NCBI RefSeq assembly: GCF_000671395.1
Contig: NZ_AQQY01000005.1
Coordinates: forward strand, 1-64,000
Reading direction: 5' to 3'
Length of the DNA stretch: 64,000 nucleotides
Source: Actibacterium atlanticum
GTDB lineage: Bacteria > Pseudomonadota > Alphaproteobacteria > Rhodobacterales > Rhodobacteraceae
The notes beneath the pieces are model-generated. The model was given only the letters and a program-made list of their open reading frames with translations, had not been told where the DNA came from and did no database searches. Position numbers and translations under genes: made by a program. Below are positions 27,698-36,527 of this stretch, one piece after another. Position 1 is the first letter of the stretch. Each line of letters begins with the position of its first letter.

Positions 27698-28644
27698 GCC
27701 AAATCGCTAAGCGGACATTGCGCAATCAATGCTTCGGCATCTTCTCGGCGGCACAGCTCGGTTGCGGCGGTCATCACGGCGGCCGAGGCCGAGGCCGCGC
27801 CCCGCTGCAAGGCCGTGCCCAAATCGCATCCCCGGGCCAGTGCCAGGGTAAAGCCACCGACAAAACTGTCGCCCGCACCGACCTTGGACACCACGGGTAC
27901 ATCTGCGGCCATGGCGTGCAGACGTTGATCAGCGCTGGCCAGAACCGAGCCATCAGCACCGCGCGCCACCACAACAACCTGCGCAGCCCCCCGTGCCACC
28001 AGTTCAGCAGCAAATCCGACGCTATCATGGCGCGAGGGCAGGGCGCGCCCGGCCAGTTCTTCAGCTTCGGCCTGATCCATGCGCAGCACGTAAGGTGCCG
28101 GTCCGTTGCCTGCCGCCAAAGCCGTGAGCGCCGCGCCAGAAGTATCGGCGATGACCTTGGTGTCGCCGTCCTGAAGCGCGGTGCACAGCTGTGCCGGAAA
28201 GGTATCTGAAACACCCGGCGGCATAGAGCCCGACAAAACCACATAGCCTTCATCGGGAACGGCTCCCGATGCGGTTTTCAAGACGTTCTGGACGTGGTCT
28301 TCATCCCAGTCCGGGCCGGGCATGACAAAGCGATATTGCTGCCCGGTTTCGCGGTCGGTTACGGCAAGGCTGAGCCGCGTTTCACCGGGCGCGCGTACGG
28401 GCAATACAGCGATGCCTTCGTCCATAAGAAGATGCCGCAGCTTTTTGCCGTTTGGCCCGCAAATCGCAATCAGCGCGCGGCTTTGCCCGCCAAGCTGACG
28501 CACAGCGCGCGAGACGTTGATCCCGCCACCGCCCGGATCGGTGACCGGGCGGTCGCATCTCAGTTTGTGATCAGCATTGACGCTATCTGCCGAAGTCGAC
28601 AGATCAACGGCAGGATTCAGCGTGACGGTCAGGATGTCTTGCAT
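27694..28644 (-). CDS. PfkB-family hexose-phosphate kinase (1-phosphofructokinase type)
   Basis: A 316-residue ribokinase-fold kinase. It opens with TVTLNPAVDLS, typical of 1-phosphofructokinase/PfkB; the first signature is GGGGINVSRAVRQLGG. The catalytic anion-hole motif is KVGAGDSFVGGFTLA. It phosphorylates a sugar phosphate, probably fructose 1-phosphate or 6-phosphate. No PTS fructose genes are adjacent, so a PfkB-like phosphofructokinase or tagatose-6-phosphate kinase remains possible. Confidence 0.85.
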   Translation of the reverse strand: MQDILTVTLNPAVDLSTSADSVNADHKLRCDRPVTDPGGGGINVSRAVRQLGGQSRALIAICGPNGKKLRHLLMDEGIAVLPVRAPGETRLSLAVTDRETGQQYRFVMPGPDWDEDHVQNVLKTASGAVPDEGYVVLSGSMPPGVSDTFPAQLCTALQDGDTKVIADTSGAALTALAAGNGPAPYVLRMDQAEAEELAGRALPSRHDSVGFAAELVARGAAQVVVVARGADGSVLASADQRLHAMAADVPVVSKVGAGDSFVGGFTLALARGCDLGTALQRGAASASAAVMTAATELCRREDAEALIAQCPLSDLA

Positions 28645-28698
28645 AAAAGCGCCTTGGGGATGGTTTTGCCGCAGCTTGCCACCCCCAAGCCAAGGGGT

Positions 28699-29622
28699 CT
28701 AGCCGTTCAGCATCATCTGATAGCTTGCCGGCACATATTCGAAGCCATCGCCACGCGCGGTGGCATATCCCATTGCGGGCCATGGCATATGATAACCGAT
28801 GAAAGGCACTTTGTCGGCGGCCAGCATGCCAAACAGCTTGCGCCGGGTCGCAGCAGCGGCGGCCTTATCGCGGTCAAACTTGACCTCCCAATCGGGGTAA
28901 CCCAGCGACCAGACATAGTGGTTGGCGGCATCTGCAATCAGCATCAGCTGCTGGCCATCGCTTTCCAGCATATAGGTCATGTGGCCCGGCGTGTGCCCCT
29001 GTGCGGCCACCGCGGTGATGCCCGAGGCCACCGCACCCCCATCGTCCAGAAAGGTCATCTTTTCGGCCAGAGGTTTCACTTTCTGATCGAAGCGTTCGTT
29101 TTCGGCCCCGGCCCAGAAGTCATACTCGGCCGCGCCGGTCACATAAGCGGCATTGGTGAAGGTCGCGCCAGCATCGCCCGTCAGACCACCGATATGGTCG
29201 CCATGCATGTGCGTCAGGACCACCACGTCCACCTGATCGGGGGTATAGCCCGCCACCGCCAAAGCATCGCTTATCCCGCCGGCATTCAGACCGGTGTCAA
29301 ACAGGATAAGTTGTGAACCGGTGTTCACCACGGTGGGGGTGAAAAAGAACTGCGCCTTGTCAGTAGGGATCAAATGAGAGTCTGACACCGCGCCAAACTC
29401 CGCCGCATCCACATTCATGCCAAAGATGTTTTGTGGGTTTTCAACTGTCCGGGTGCCAGCCAGCAAAGCGGTTACTTCGAACGATCCAAGCTTGAACCTG
29501 TTCGCCTTGGCAACTGTCATACTTTGCATCGGGGCCGCCGCGCGCACGGCCCCGGCGGTCAGGGGCAAAGCCGCCGCCCCCAAAAGGGCCTGACGACGAG
29601 AGAGAGGGAAAGAGGCGGTCAT
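28699..29622 (-). CDS. Tat-exported MBL-fold metallo-hydrolase
   Basis: A 307-residue protein with a twin-arginine signal (SRRQALLGAAALPL, cleavage near VRAAA) and a metallo-beta-lactamase domain. The zinc motif is LTHMHGDHIGG, with further ligands in GHTPGHMTY and ADAANHYVW. Such enzymes include quorum-quenching lactonases and other hydrolases; the substrate cannot be told. The start at 29622 has AAGGAG upstream. The frame runs open to 30396 through gltX antisense, which is not coding. It diverges from gltX over a 159-nt gap. Confidence 0.85.
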   Translation of the reverse strand: MTASFPLSRRQALLGAAALPLTAGAVRAAAPMQSMTVAKANRFKLGSFEVTALLAGTRTVENPQNIFGMNVDAAEFGAVSDSHLIPTDKAQFFFTPTVVNTGSQLILFDTGLNAGGISDALAVAGYTPDQVDVVVLTHMHGDHIGGLTGDAGATFTNAAYVTGAAEYDFWAGAENERFDQKVKPLAEKMTFLDDGGAVASGITAVAAQGHTPGHMTYMLESDGQQLMLIADAANHYVWSLGYPDWEVKFDRDKAAAAATRRKLFGMLAADKVPFIGYHMPWPAMGYATARGDGFEYVPASYQMMLNG

Positions 29623-29781
29623 GTGCGACTCCTTTCGCAGCAAGTAAAGAATGTATGAAGGGTAGCGCGCACATCGAATTTGGCAAAATGCCGGGGTGTC
29701 ACGAATGCGTGCGCGTCTGCGGGTGTGGACAAAGCCCCCCCATTGTGAAAAACGCAGGGCTGATTTTTTCGGAGTCCTCGC

Positions 29782-31101
29782 ATGACCGTCACCCGCTTCG
29801 CACCGTCGCCCACCGGCTATATCCATGTGGGCAACCTGCGCACCGCGCTGTTCAACTATCTGATCACCCGCAAGGCGGGCGGCCAGTTCATCCTGCGCAT
29901 TGATGACACCGACCCGGAACGTTCCAAGCAGGAATATGTCGACGCGATTCAGCAGGATCTGGAGTGGCTTGGCATTGAATGGGACCGGATCGAACACCAG
30001 TCCGCCCGTATTGAACGCTACGAGGCTGCCGCCGATCAGCTGCGCGAGATGGGCCGGTTTTATGAGTGTTTCGAAACCCCCACCGAACTGGACCTGAAAC
30101 GCAAGAAACAGCTGAACATGGGTAAGCCGCCGGTCTATGACCGCGCCGCGCTGAACCTGTCGGATGACGAAAAGGCAAAGCTGCGCGAAGAGCGCGGGCA
30201 GGGCCACTGGCGCTTCAAGCTGGACCACGAACGGATTGACTGGACCGATGGCATTCTGGGCGACATCTCGATCGATGCCGCTTCGGTGTCGGACCCGGTG
30301 CTGATCCGGGGTGATGGGCAGTTCCTGTACACGCTGGCCTCGGTTGTCGATGACACCGAGATGGGTGTGACCAACGTCGTGCGCGGCTCCGATCACGTCA
30401 CCAACACTGCGACGCAGATTCAGATGATCCGCGCGCTGGGCGGCACTGTGCCGTCATTCGCGCACCATTCGCTGCTGACCGGCCCGCAGGGCGAGGCCCT
30501 TTCCAAACGTCTGGGCACGCTGGCCCTGCGCGATCTGCGCGAACAGGGCGTGGAGCCCATGGCGCTGCTGAGCCTGATGGCGCGGTTGGGGTCCAGCCAA
30601 CCGGTCGAGCTGCGTTCCAGCATGGATGAACTGGTCGACGGGTTCGACATCGCCCATTTCGGCTCTGCTCCGACCAAGTTCGACGTGCAGGACCTGTTCC
30701 CGCTGACGGCGCGTATCCTGAACGAATTGCCGCTGGATGTCGTGGCCGCTGACGTGGCCGCGCTGGGTGTGCCTGCCGACAAGGCCGAGGCCTTCTGGAA
30801 CGTGGTGCGCGAAAACATCACCGTCAAAGCCGATATGGCGCCGTGGTGGGACCTGTTCCAGAACGGTGCCGAACCGCTTGTCGCAGATGAGGACGCCGAG
30901 TTTATCGCGCAGGCTTTCGACATGTTGCCCGAGCCGCCCTATAGCGCCGACAGTTGGGGCAACTGGACCAAAGCGGTGAAAGAAGCCACCGGTCGCAAAG
31001 GCAAAGGCCTGTTCATGCCACTGCGCAAGGCCGTCACAGGCCGCGAACGCGGCCCGGACATGTCCGACGTGCTGCCGCTGTTGCAAAAGAAACCCGGTTA
31101 A
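29782..31101 (+). CDS. gltX: Glutamyl-tRNA synthetase
   Basis: A 439-residue class I aminoacyl-tRNA synthetase. The HIGH-like motif is in APSPTGYIHVGNLRTALFN, and the KMSKS-like motif in ALSKRLGTLALRD. Length is at the short end for bacterial GluRS (about 440-480). Roseobacters usually carry two gltX paralogues; this shorter form with LSKRLG is one of them, so whether it charges tRNA-Glu only or also tRNA-Gln cannot be told. A strong hairpin terminator follows. Confidence 0.93.
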   Translation: MTVTRFAPSPTGYIHVGNLRTALFNYLITRKAGGQFILRIDDTDPERSKQEYVDAIQQDLEWLGIEWDRIEHQSARIERYEAAADQLREMGRFYECFETPTELDLKRKKQLNMGKPPVYDRAALNLSDDEKAKLREERGQGHWRFKLDHERIDWTDGILGDISIDAASVSDPVLIRGDGQFLYTLASVVDDTEMGVTNVVRGSDHVTNTATQIQMIRALGGTVPSFAHHSLLTGPQGEALSKRLGTLALRDLREQGVEPMALLSLMARLGSSQPVELRSSMDELVDGFDIAHFGSAPTKFDVQDLFPLTARILNELPLDVVAADVAALGVPADKAEAFWNVVRENITVKADMAPWWDLFQNGAEPLVADEDAEFIAQAFDMLPEPPYSADSWGNWTKAVKEATGRKGKGLFMPLRKAVTGRERGPDMSDVLPLLQKKPG

Positions 31102-31126
31102 TCCGGTCAATCTGACCTATTCGTCC

Positions 31127-31166
31127 TTCAAAGCCCGCGCACAGCCATATGTGCGCGGGCTTTGAA
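31127..31166 (+). terminator. Strong stem-loop after gltX
   Basis: A perfect 17-bp stem (31127-31143 with 31150-31166) closes a 6-nt loop GCCATA, with A/T pairs at the base and TTTGAATTG after the GC-rich part. It lies 25 nt past the gltX stop and before the MATE gene, so it probably separates the two transcripts. Confidence 0.75.
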
Positions 31167-31213
31167 TTGTGGGAAGCCGCGCAAAGCGTCATGATGCGGG
31201 CAAAGGAGCCCTC

Positions 31214-32599
31214 ATGTCTGACGCAAAATTCTTGCACGGCAATCTTCTGCGCCACATCACCGTGATGTCGTTGACTGCTTCGGTCGGGTTGATGGCGATC
31301 TTTCTGGTTGATCTGGTCGACATGCTATTCATTTCCATGTTGGGGCAGGCCGAGCTGGCCGCCGCCGTGGGATACGCAGGCGCGATTTTGTTTTTCACCT
31401 CGTCCTTTGGAATTGGCACGGCAATATCGGCAGGGGCGTTGGTGGCGCGGGCGCTTGGGGCCGAGGACGCCAATATGGCGCGTCAGCGCGCGACGACGGC
31501 TTTATTTTACGGCGTCTGTATCGGTGCTGTCTTTACGCTGGTCGTTTGGATTTATATCCGCCCGCTCACCGCGATGCTGGGCGCGCAGGGCGCGACATTG
31601 GATCTTGCTGTTCACTATCTGCAGATCATTGTGCCCAGCCTGCCGATTTTGATCGCCGGGATGATCGGAGGCGCGGTGCTGCGCGCTCACGGGGATGCAC
31701 GGCGCTCGATGATGGCGACGGTGCTGGGGGGCGTGGTGAATGCGGTTCTGGACCCGATTTTGATTTTCGGGTTTGGGTTGGACCTGACAGGCGCGGCGCT
31801 GGCCAGTGTCGCGGCACGGATCACCATCGCGGCGGCTTCTCTGATGCCGCTGATCCGCCACCACGGCGGGTTCGCGATACCCTCCAAAACGCAGTTTGCG
31901 CAAGATTTACCCATCATTGCCAAGATCGCAGTCCCCGCGATCCTGACGCAGCTGGCGACTCCGGTGGGGCAGGCCTATGTCACCCGCGCCATGGCCGAGT
32001 ACGGCGAAAACGCGGTGGCCGGCATGGCCATTGTCGGGCGCCTTACGCCGGTTGCCTTCGGTGTGATCTTTGCCCTGTCTGGCGCGGTTGGCCCGGTGAT
32101 CGGCCAAAACTATGGCGCGCAGGCCTATGAGCGCGTGCGCCGGTCCTATTTTGACGCGTTGTTGTTTACGGGGATTGTCACATTGTCAGTAACGGCGTTG
32201 CTGTTTGCCCTGCGCGCGCCCATAGCCGACTTGTTTGACGCGACCGGGCAAGCCCGAGAGCTGGTTTACCTGTTTTGTGGCCCCTTGGCTTTGGCGTTCT
32301 TTTTCAACGGCGTGATCTTTGTGTCGAACGCGGCGTTCAACAATTTGGGTCAGCCGTTTAATTCGACCCTGATCAACTGGGGCCGCCACACCATTGGCAC
32401 GATCCCCTTCGTTATAGTCGGGGCGGCTTGGTATGGCGCGGCTGGTGTGTTGATTGGTCAGGCTGTCGGCGGGCTGGTCTTTGCAGTGGCGGCCTATGGT
32501 CTTGCCGCCCGTTTGCTGCGTTGTGATCGTGCGGCCGCGCACCCGTCGGCGTTTGCGCGTCAAGCGCGGCTCTTGGCCATGGCCCGGTTCCGCCGATAG
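31214..32599 (+). CDS. MATE family efflux transporter
   Basis: A 461-residue inner-membrane transporter with 12 predicted hydrophobic segments in two homologous halves. Typical MATE features include LVDMLFISMLGQAELAAA in helix 1-2 and GAVGPVIGQNYGAQAYERVR at the start of the second half. It exports cationic or other small compounds with H+ or Na+ influx. The start at 31214 has AAAGGAG upstream. It stands alone before the second acyl-CoA synthetase; substrate unknown. Confidence 0.9.
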   Translation: MSDAKFLHGNLLRHITVMSLTASVGLMAIFLVDLVDMLFISMLGQAELAAAVGYAGAILFFTSSFGIGTAISAGALVARALGAEDANMARQRATTALFYGVCIGAVFTLVVWIYIRPLTAMLGAQGATLDLAVHYLQIIVPSLPILIAGMIGGAVLRAHGDARRSMMATVLGGVVNAVLDPILIFGFGLDLTGAALASVAARITIAAASLMPLIRHHGGFAIPSKTQFAQDLPIIAKIAVPAILTQLATPVGQAYVTRAMAEYGENAVAGMAIVGRLTPVAFGVIFALSGAVGPVIGQNYGAQAYERVRRSYFDALLFTGIVTLSVTALLFALRAPIADLFDATGQARELVYLFCGPLALAFFFNGVIFVSNAAFNNLGQPFNSTLINWGRHTIGTIPFVIVGAAWYGAAGVLIGQAVGGLVFAVAAYGLAARLLRCDRAAAHPSAFARQARLLAMARFRR

Positions 32600-32657
32600 A
32601 CCCAAGTATCACAAGAGTCTTGTTCGCGTCTCCAAATCTCTTAACGTAGGGGCAGGG

Positions 32658-34232
32658 ATGAACGGGAAAAGCATGGAGCCGATCGTAAGCAATTACCGCT
32701 TGCCTGAGCCAGTGAGGGGCAGCGTGACATCGAAACTCTTGCACAGCCTGCAAGAGCGACAGGATCAGATTGTGATCAGCGATGGGATCACGGGATACAG
32801 CCTGACGGGTGCGGCACTGCGTGATCAAATTCATGCGCTGGCGGGCGGGTTGAAAGCCGCAGGTCTGGGCAGAGGACAGGTCGTCGCGCTTATCCTGCCG
32901 AATTCGCCCCAGTGGTGTGTGGTATTTCACGCCTTACTGGGGATCGGCTGCGTGGTGACACCGGTCAACCCGGCCTACACCGCGCCCGAGATTGCCAGAC
33001 AGATCAAAGCCTCGGACGCGACGGCGGTTTTTACGCAGTCAGATATGGTCGACAAGCTTCCCGGTGGCGATCTGAGCGTCTTTGCTATGGTACCGGACGC
33101 GGCCGAGCCACTGGCGCCTTGGCTGGGTGCGCCGATTCCACAGCTGCACGAGCCAGAGCCTGAGGGTTTGGCCTTGATGCCCTTTTCGTCGGGCACCACA
33201 GGTGTGCCAAAGGGGGTGCCCCTGACCCATGCCAACATCGTCTGTAATCTGGCCGCCACCATGCAGATGATTGAGGTGAAGCCGGGTGAAGCAACGCTGG
33301 GCTTTTTGCCGTTTTTTCATATTTACGGTCTGGCGACGGTGATGAATGCCTATCTGATCTCGGGCGGGCATGTCGTGACCTTACCGCGGTTTGACGTGCC
33401 TTTGGCGGTGGACCTGATCGACAACTATCGCATGTCGCAGCTGTTCATCGTGCCGCCCGCCGCAAGTCTTCTGTTGGCCCATCCTGCGGCAGTGCAGGCG
33501 GATCTGTCCTCGATAGACTACATTCTGTCGGCGGCGGCACCTTTGGGTGATACGGTTCAAGACGCGCTGGAGGCGCGCTTGGCGTGCACCGTTTGCGAAG
33601 GCTTCGGTATGACCGAGTTAAGCTCTTTCTCCCACATTGCCCCGCGCGCGCAGGCCCGAAAAGGCTCTTGCGGGTTGCTGATGGCGGGGGCGCGTGCCCG
33701 CATCGTTGACCCGCAAACCGGTGGTGATCTGGGCGCTAATCAGGTCGGGGAGCTGTGGCTAAGCGGACCGCAGGTAATGGCGGGTTACGTGAACGCACAG
33801 CGGGCCAATGCCGACAGTTTCCCTGAACCGGGCTGGCTGCGTACCGGCGATCTGGCCGAAGTGGACATGGATGGTCATCTGTTCTTGCGGGGTCGTACCA
33901 AAGACATTCTGAAAGTGCGTGGATTTCAGGTTTCCCCCGCCGAGGTAGAAGGCGCGCTTATGAACTATCCCGGGATCACAGAGGCAGCACTGACTGCCGT
34001 ACCAACCCTGCGCGGCGATGAAGTCTTGGTGGCTTTCATCAACTTGCACAACAACCAGCAACCCGATTGCGATGCGATCCGCGCGCATCTGATGTCACAG
34101 TTGGCCGGCTACAAACTGCCGCGACAGGTTCTGGACGGGGTCGAAATTCCAAAGTCCGCTGCAGGCAAGATTGACCGCACCGCGTTGCGCGCCTTGGCGC
34201 AAGAGCGACTGGCATCTAATCTTGAGCCATGA
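32658..34232 (+). CDS. Acyl-CoA synthetase (AMP-binding, 4-coumarate-CoA ligase-like)
   Basis: A 524-residue adenylate-forming ligase. Motifs: PFSSGTTGVPKGVPLTH, FGMTELSSFSH, WLRTGDLAEVDMDGH and the hinge GRTKDILKVRGFQVSP; the catalytic Lys is in KSAAGKIDR. It resembles the 4CL/fatty-acyl ligase branch, distinct from the synthetase near 5 kb. The start at 32658 has GGGGCAGGG upstream; a second ATG lies at 32673. Its TGA overlaps the xylulokinase ATG as ATGA, so the two are coupled although no common pathway is obvious. Confidence 0.88.
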   Translation: MNGKSMEPIVSNYRLPEPVRGSVTSKLLHSLQERQDQIVISDGITGYSLTGAALRDQIHALAGGLKAAGLGRGQVVALILPNSPQWCVVFHALLGIGCVVTPVNPAYTAPEIARQIKASDATAVFTQSDMVDKLPGGDLSVFAMVPDAAEPLAPWLGAPIPQLHEPEPEGLALMPFSSGTTGVPKGVPLTHANIVCNLAATMQMIEVKPGEATLGFLPFFHIYGLATVMNAYLISGGHVVTLPRFDVPLAVDLIDNYRMSQLFIVPPAASLLLAHPAAVQADLSSIDYILSAAAPLGDTVQDALEARLACTVCEGFGMTELSSFSHIAPRAQARKGSCGLLMAGARARIVDPQTGGDLGANQVGELWLSGPQVMAGYVNAQRANADSFPEPGWLRTGDLAEVDMDGHLFLRGRTKDILKVRGFQVSPAEVEGALMNYPGITEAALTAVPTLRGDEVLVAFINLHNNQQPDCDAIRAHLMSQLAGYKLPRQVLDGVEIPKSAAGKIDRTALRALAQERLASNLEP

Positions 34233-35680
34233 GCTATCTGGGAATTGATTTTGGCACCTCTGGCTTGCGGGCCTTACTGGTGGATGAAGATGGCGCGCCT
34301 TTGGCCTCTGCCGAGAAACACTATGCAGCGCGCCATCCGCATCCTGGATGGTCAGAGCAAGATCCGGCCGATTGGATCGCCGCCATTGACGCTGCGTTGG
34401 ATGATCTGGCCCGTAAGACACCCGACTTTGCAGATGTGCGGGGAATTGGCGTTTCAGGCCACATGCATGGCGCGGTTTTGCTGGATGCTCAGGGCAAGGT
34501 GCTCCGCCCCTGTATTCTCTGGAATGACACACGTTCCAGTGCGCAGGCGGCGCGGCTGGATGGGCTGGAAGGCATGCGGGAAACGTCGGGCAATATCGTC
34601 TTTCCGGGTTTTACAGCGCCCAAGCTGGAATGGGTCCGCACACACGAACCCGAGCTTTTTGATCGTACCGCCAAAGTATTGCTGCCTGCGGCTTACGTGA
34701 ACTTCTATCTGACGGGCCACTATGTCGCGGATATGTCTGACGCAAGCGGCACGTCATGGTTGGATGTGCAGGCGCGCGACTGGTCAGATGAATTGCTGAC
34801 GATGGGCGGGATGCGGCGCGATCAGATGCCAGATCTGGCCGAAGGAACCGAGCCGGTGGGGCAATTGCGTGAGGCATTGGCGCAGCGTTGGGGACTGTCG
34901 GGCAAAGTCGTGGTGGCCGCGGGTGCTGGCGACAATGCGGCCGCGGCCTGTGGTATCGGCGCGATAGCCGAAGGGCAGGGGTTCGTGTCGTTGGGAACGT
35001 CGGGCGTTTTGCTGGGCGCGCGCGAAGGCTGTCATCCGCGCCCTGACGCAGGGTTGCATACATTTTGCCATGCGGTGCCGGGGCGGTGGGTGCAGGCGGG
35101 GGTGACCTTATCTGCGACCGATAGTGTGAACTGGTTATCGCGGATCACAGGGCAATCCCCGGCTCAGATGACGGGCGCACTGGGCGATGTGTTACGCCCG
35201 CCCGGCCAGCCATGTTTTCTGCCCTACCTTTCAGGCGAACGAACACCGCATAATGATGCTCATATCCGCGCCAGCCTGACGGGGCTATCTATGGCCACCG
35301 GCCCGGAAGAGCTGACACAGGCCGTCCTTGAAGGCGTGGCATTCAGCTTGCGGGATGCGTTGCAAAGCCTGAAAGCCGCGGGTGCCGGGTTTGAGACGCT
35401 GTTTGCGATAGGCGGCGGGGCGGCTTCGCACTACTGGCTGGCGCTGATTGCAACGGTGCTGGATATCCCGCTGGCCAAACCCGAAGGGGGCGAGTTTGGC
35501 GCCGCATTGGGGGCTGCGCGATTAGGGCAAAGTGCCGCAAGCGGGGGTGATCCGCTGGCGCTGATGACCCCACCGAAGATTGGTCAGATCTTTGCTCCTG
35601 AGAGAAGCCTGACTGCCGCATTTGATACGGCCTATGAGAAGTATCGTGCGACCTATCCGGCGATCAAATCTGTGCAATAG
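34229..35680 (+). CDS. xylB: Xylulokinase
   Basis: A 483-residue FGGY-family kinase phosphorylating D-xylulose to D-xylulose 5-phosphate. N-terminal phosphate motif GIDFGTSGLRALLVDEDG; GISGHMHG-like segment (GVSGHMHGAVLLD), diagnostic for xylulokinase; C-terminal FAIGGGAASHYW adenosine motif. Size matches XylB (about 484). It is coupled to the acyl-CoA synthetase upstream by a 4-nt overlap and overlaps the end of the convergent gamma-glutamylcyclotransferase gene by 17 nt. No xylose isomerase or transporter is nearby. Confidence 0.9.
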   Translation: MSYLGIDFGTSGLRALLVDEDGAPLASAEKHYAARHPHPGWSEQDPADWIAAIDAALDDLARKTPDFADVRGIGVSGHMHGAVLLDAQGKVLRPCILWNDTRSSAQAARLDGLEGMRETSGNIVFPGFTAPKLEWVRTHEPELFDRTAKVLLPAAYVNFYLTGHYVADMSDASGTSWLDVQARDWSDELLTMGGMRRDQMPDLAEGTEPVGQLREALAQRWGLSGKVVVAAGAGDNAAAACGIGAIAEGQGFVSLGTSGVLLGAREGCHPRPDAGLHTFCHAVPGRWVQAGVTLSATDSVNWLSRITGQSPAQMTGALGDVLRPPGQPCFLPYLSGERTPHNDAHIRASLTGLSMATGPEELTQAVLEGVAFSLRDALQSLKAAGAGFETLFAIGGGAASHYWLALIATVLDIPLAKPEGGEFGAALGAARLGQSAASGGDPLALMTPPKIGQIFAPERSLTAAFDTAYEKYRATYPAIKSVQ

Positions 35681-36233
35681 CGGGGCGCGTCGGGGGCGGT
35701 GCATGGTGCCTCAATTGCGTATCAACAAAGGCGGTTTCTTCGGGGGTCAGCCGTTGGTGGCGCGGATAGAGCGGCGCTGTACGATCATCCAAAATCGGGG
35801 TGTCCCATCCGTCGGTGGTTTCAAAGAACCGCACTGCGCCCTCGACACCAAATTCACGCAGGAAGCCTTGGACAACGACGTCAATGTAGCTCAATAAAAT
35901 AGGGTGTCGCGCGTCGGGCGCGTCAATGTGGTCGGGGGTGACCGCATAGATATGAACCTGATCCAAACTGGTGCTGTGATCTGCGACCAGATGCCGGTCA
36001 TAGGCGCGCTCTCGCGTGTCCAGCGCATCCCAGTCATGGCCGGGAACTGCCGCGATCAGGCCGTCAATCTGTGCGCCCGGCGCGGGATGGACGCTAAGGA
36101 AAGCCAGTTTGCGAAGTTTGGTGTGGGTCCAGACACGACGCCATCCCTGCACCTGCGCGGTTGTGGCACGCGGGTAGTCATGGGTGGCCCGGTTCACCAA
36201 AGAGCCATAGCCAAAGAAATGTGGATCATCCAT
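35664..36233 (-). CDS. Gamma-glutamylcyclotransferase family protein
   Basis: A 189-residue protein of the GGCT/ChaC fold. The N-terminal FFGYGSLVNRATHDYP contains the family YGSL substrate loop. The catalytic Glu is in DTRERAYDRH, and the beta-barrel core follows. Members cleave gamma-glutamyl peptides to 5-oxoproline. It diverges from the gcv operon, with the riboswitch in between, and its end lies inside xylB. The start at 36233 is the only sensible ATG. Confidence 0.85.
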   Translation of the reverse strand: MDDPHFFGYGSLVNRATHDYPRATTAQVQGWRRVWTHTKLRKLAFLSVHPAPGAQIDGLIAAVPGHDWDALDTRERAYDRHLVADHSTSLDQVHIYAVTPDHIDAPDARHPILLSYIDVVVQGFLREFGVEGAVRFFETTDGWDTPILDDRTAPLYPRHQRLTPEETAFVDTQLRHHAPPPTRPAIAQI

Positions 36234-36307
36234 CCGATTAATTTGCCTGCCTTGGGACCAAATTCAAGGGCTTGCCCGAGACGGGGGGCTGATTTAGGTT
36301 ACGGGCA

Positions 36308-36464
36308 CCGCGTTGGGAGAATCTGGCCCAGTGCCGGTGCCGAAGGAGCAACCGCCCCGGTAAACTCTCAGGCCCCAGGACCGGCGCGGCAAAGAACACT
36401 CTGGAGAGTGGCGTGAAAGCGCCCGCCGAAGGGATAACGATCTCAGGCGCAAGGACAGAGGGGG
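36308..36464 (+). ncRNA. Tandem glycine riboswitch upstream of gcvT
   Basis: Two adjacent gcvT-type aptamers are readable. The first (about 36308-36389, P1 CCGCG/CGCGG) contains GGGAGA, GCCGAAGGAGCAA and AACTCTCAGG. The second (about 36399-36464) contains CTCTGGAGAG, GCCGAAGGGATAACGA and TCTCAGGCGCAAGGACAGAG. These are the conserved glycine-riboswitch blocks in correct order, with a short linker. It lies 64 nt before gcvT, so glycine should switch on glycine-cleavage expression. Confidence 0.93.
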
Positions 36465-36527
36465 CATCGAAAAGCGGCCATGGGGGCTGTTTGATCGGTG
36501 CCGGACATCCGGCAGAAAGCAGGGGCA

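Noticed and set aside
29623-30396. N-terminal extension of the MBL-fold gene across gltX
   Set aside because: The true start at 29622 has AAGGAG and a Tat signal; upstream codons are antisense to gltX.
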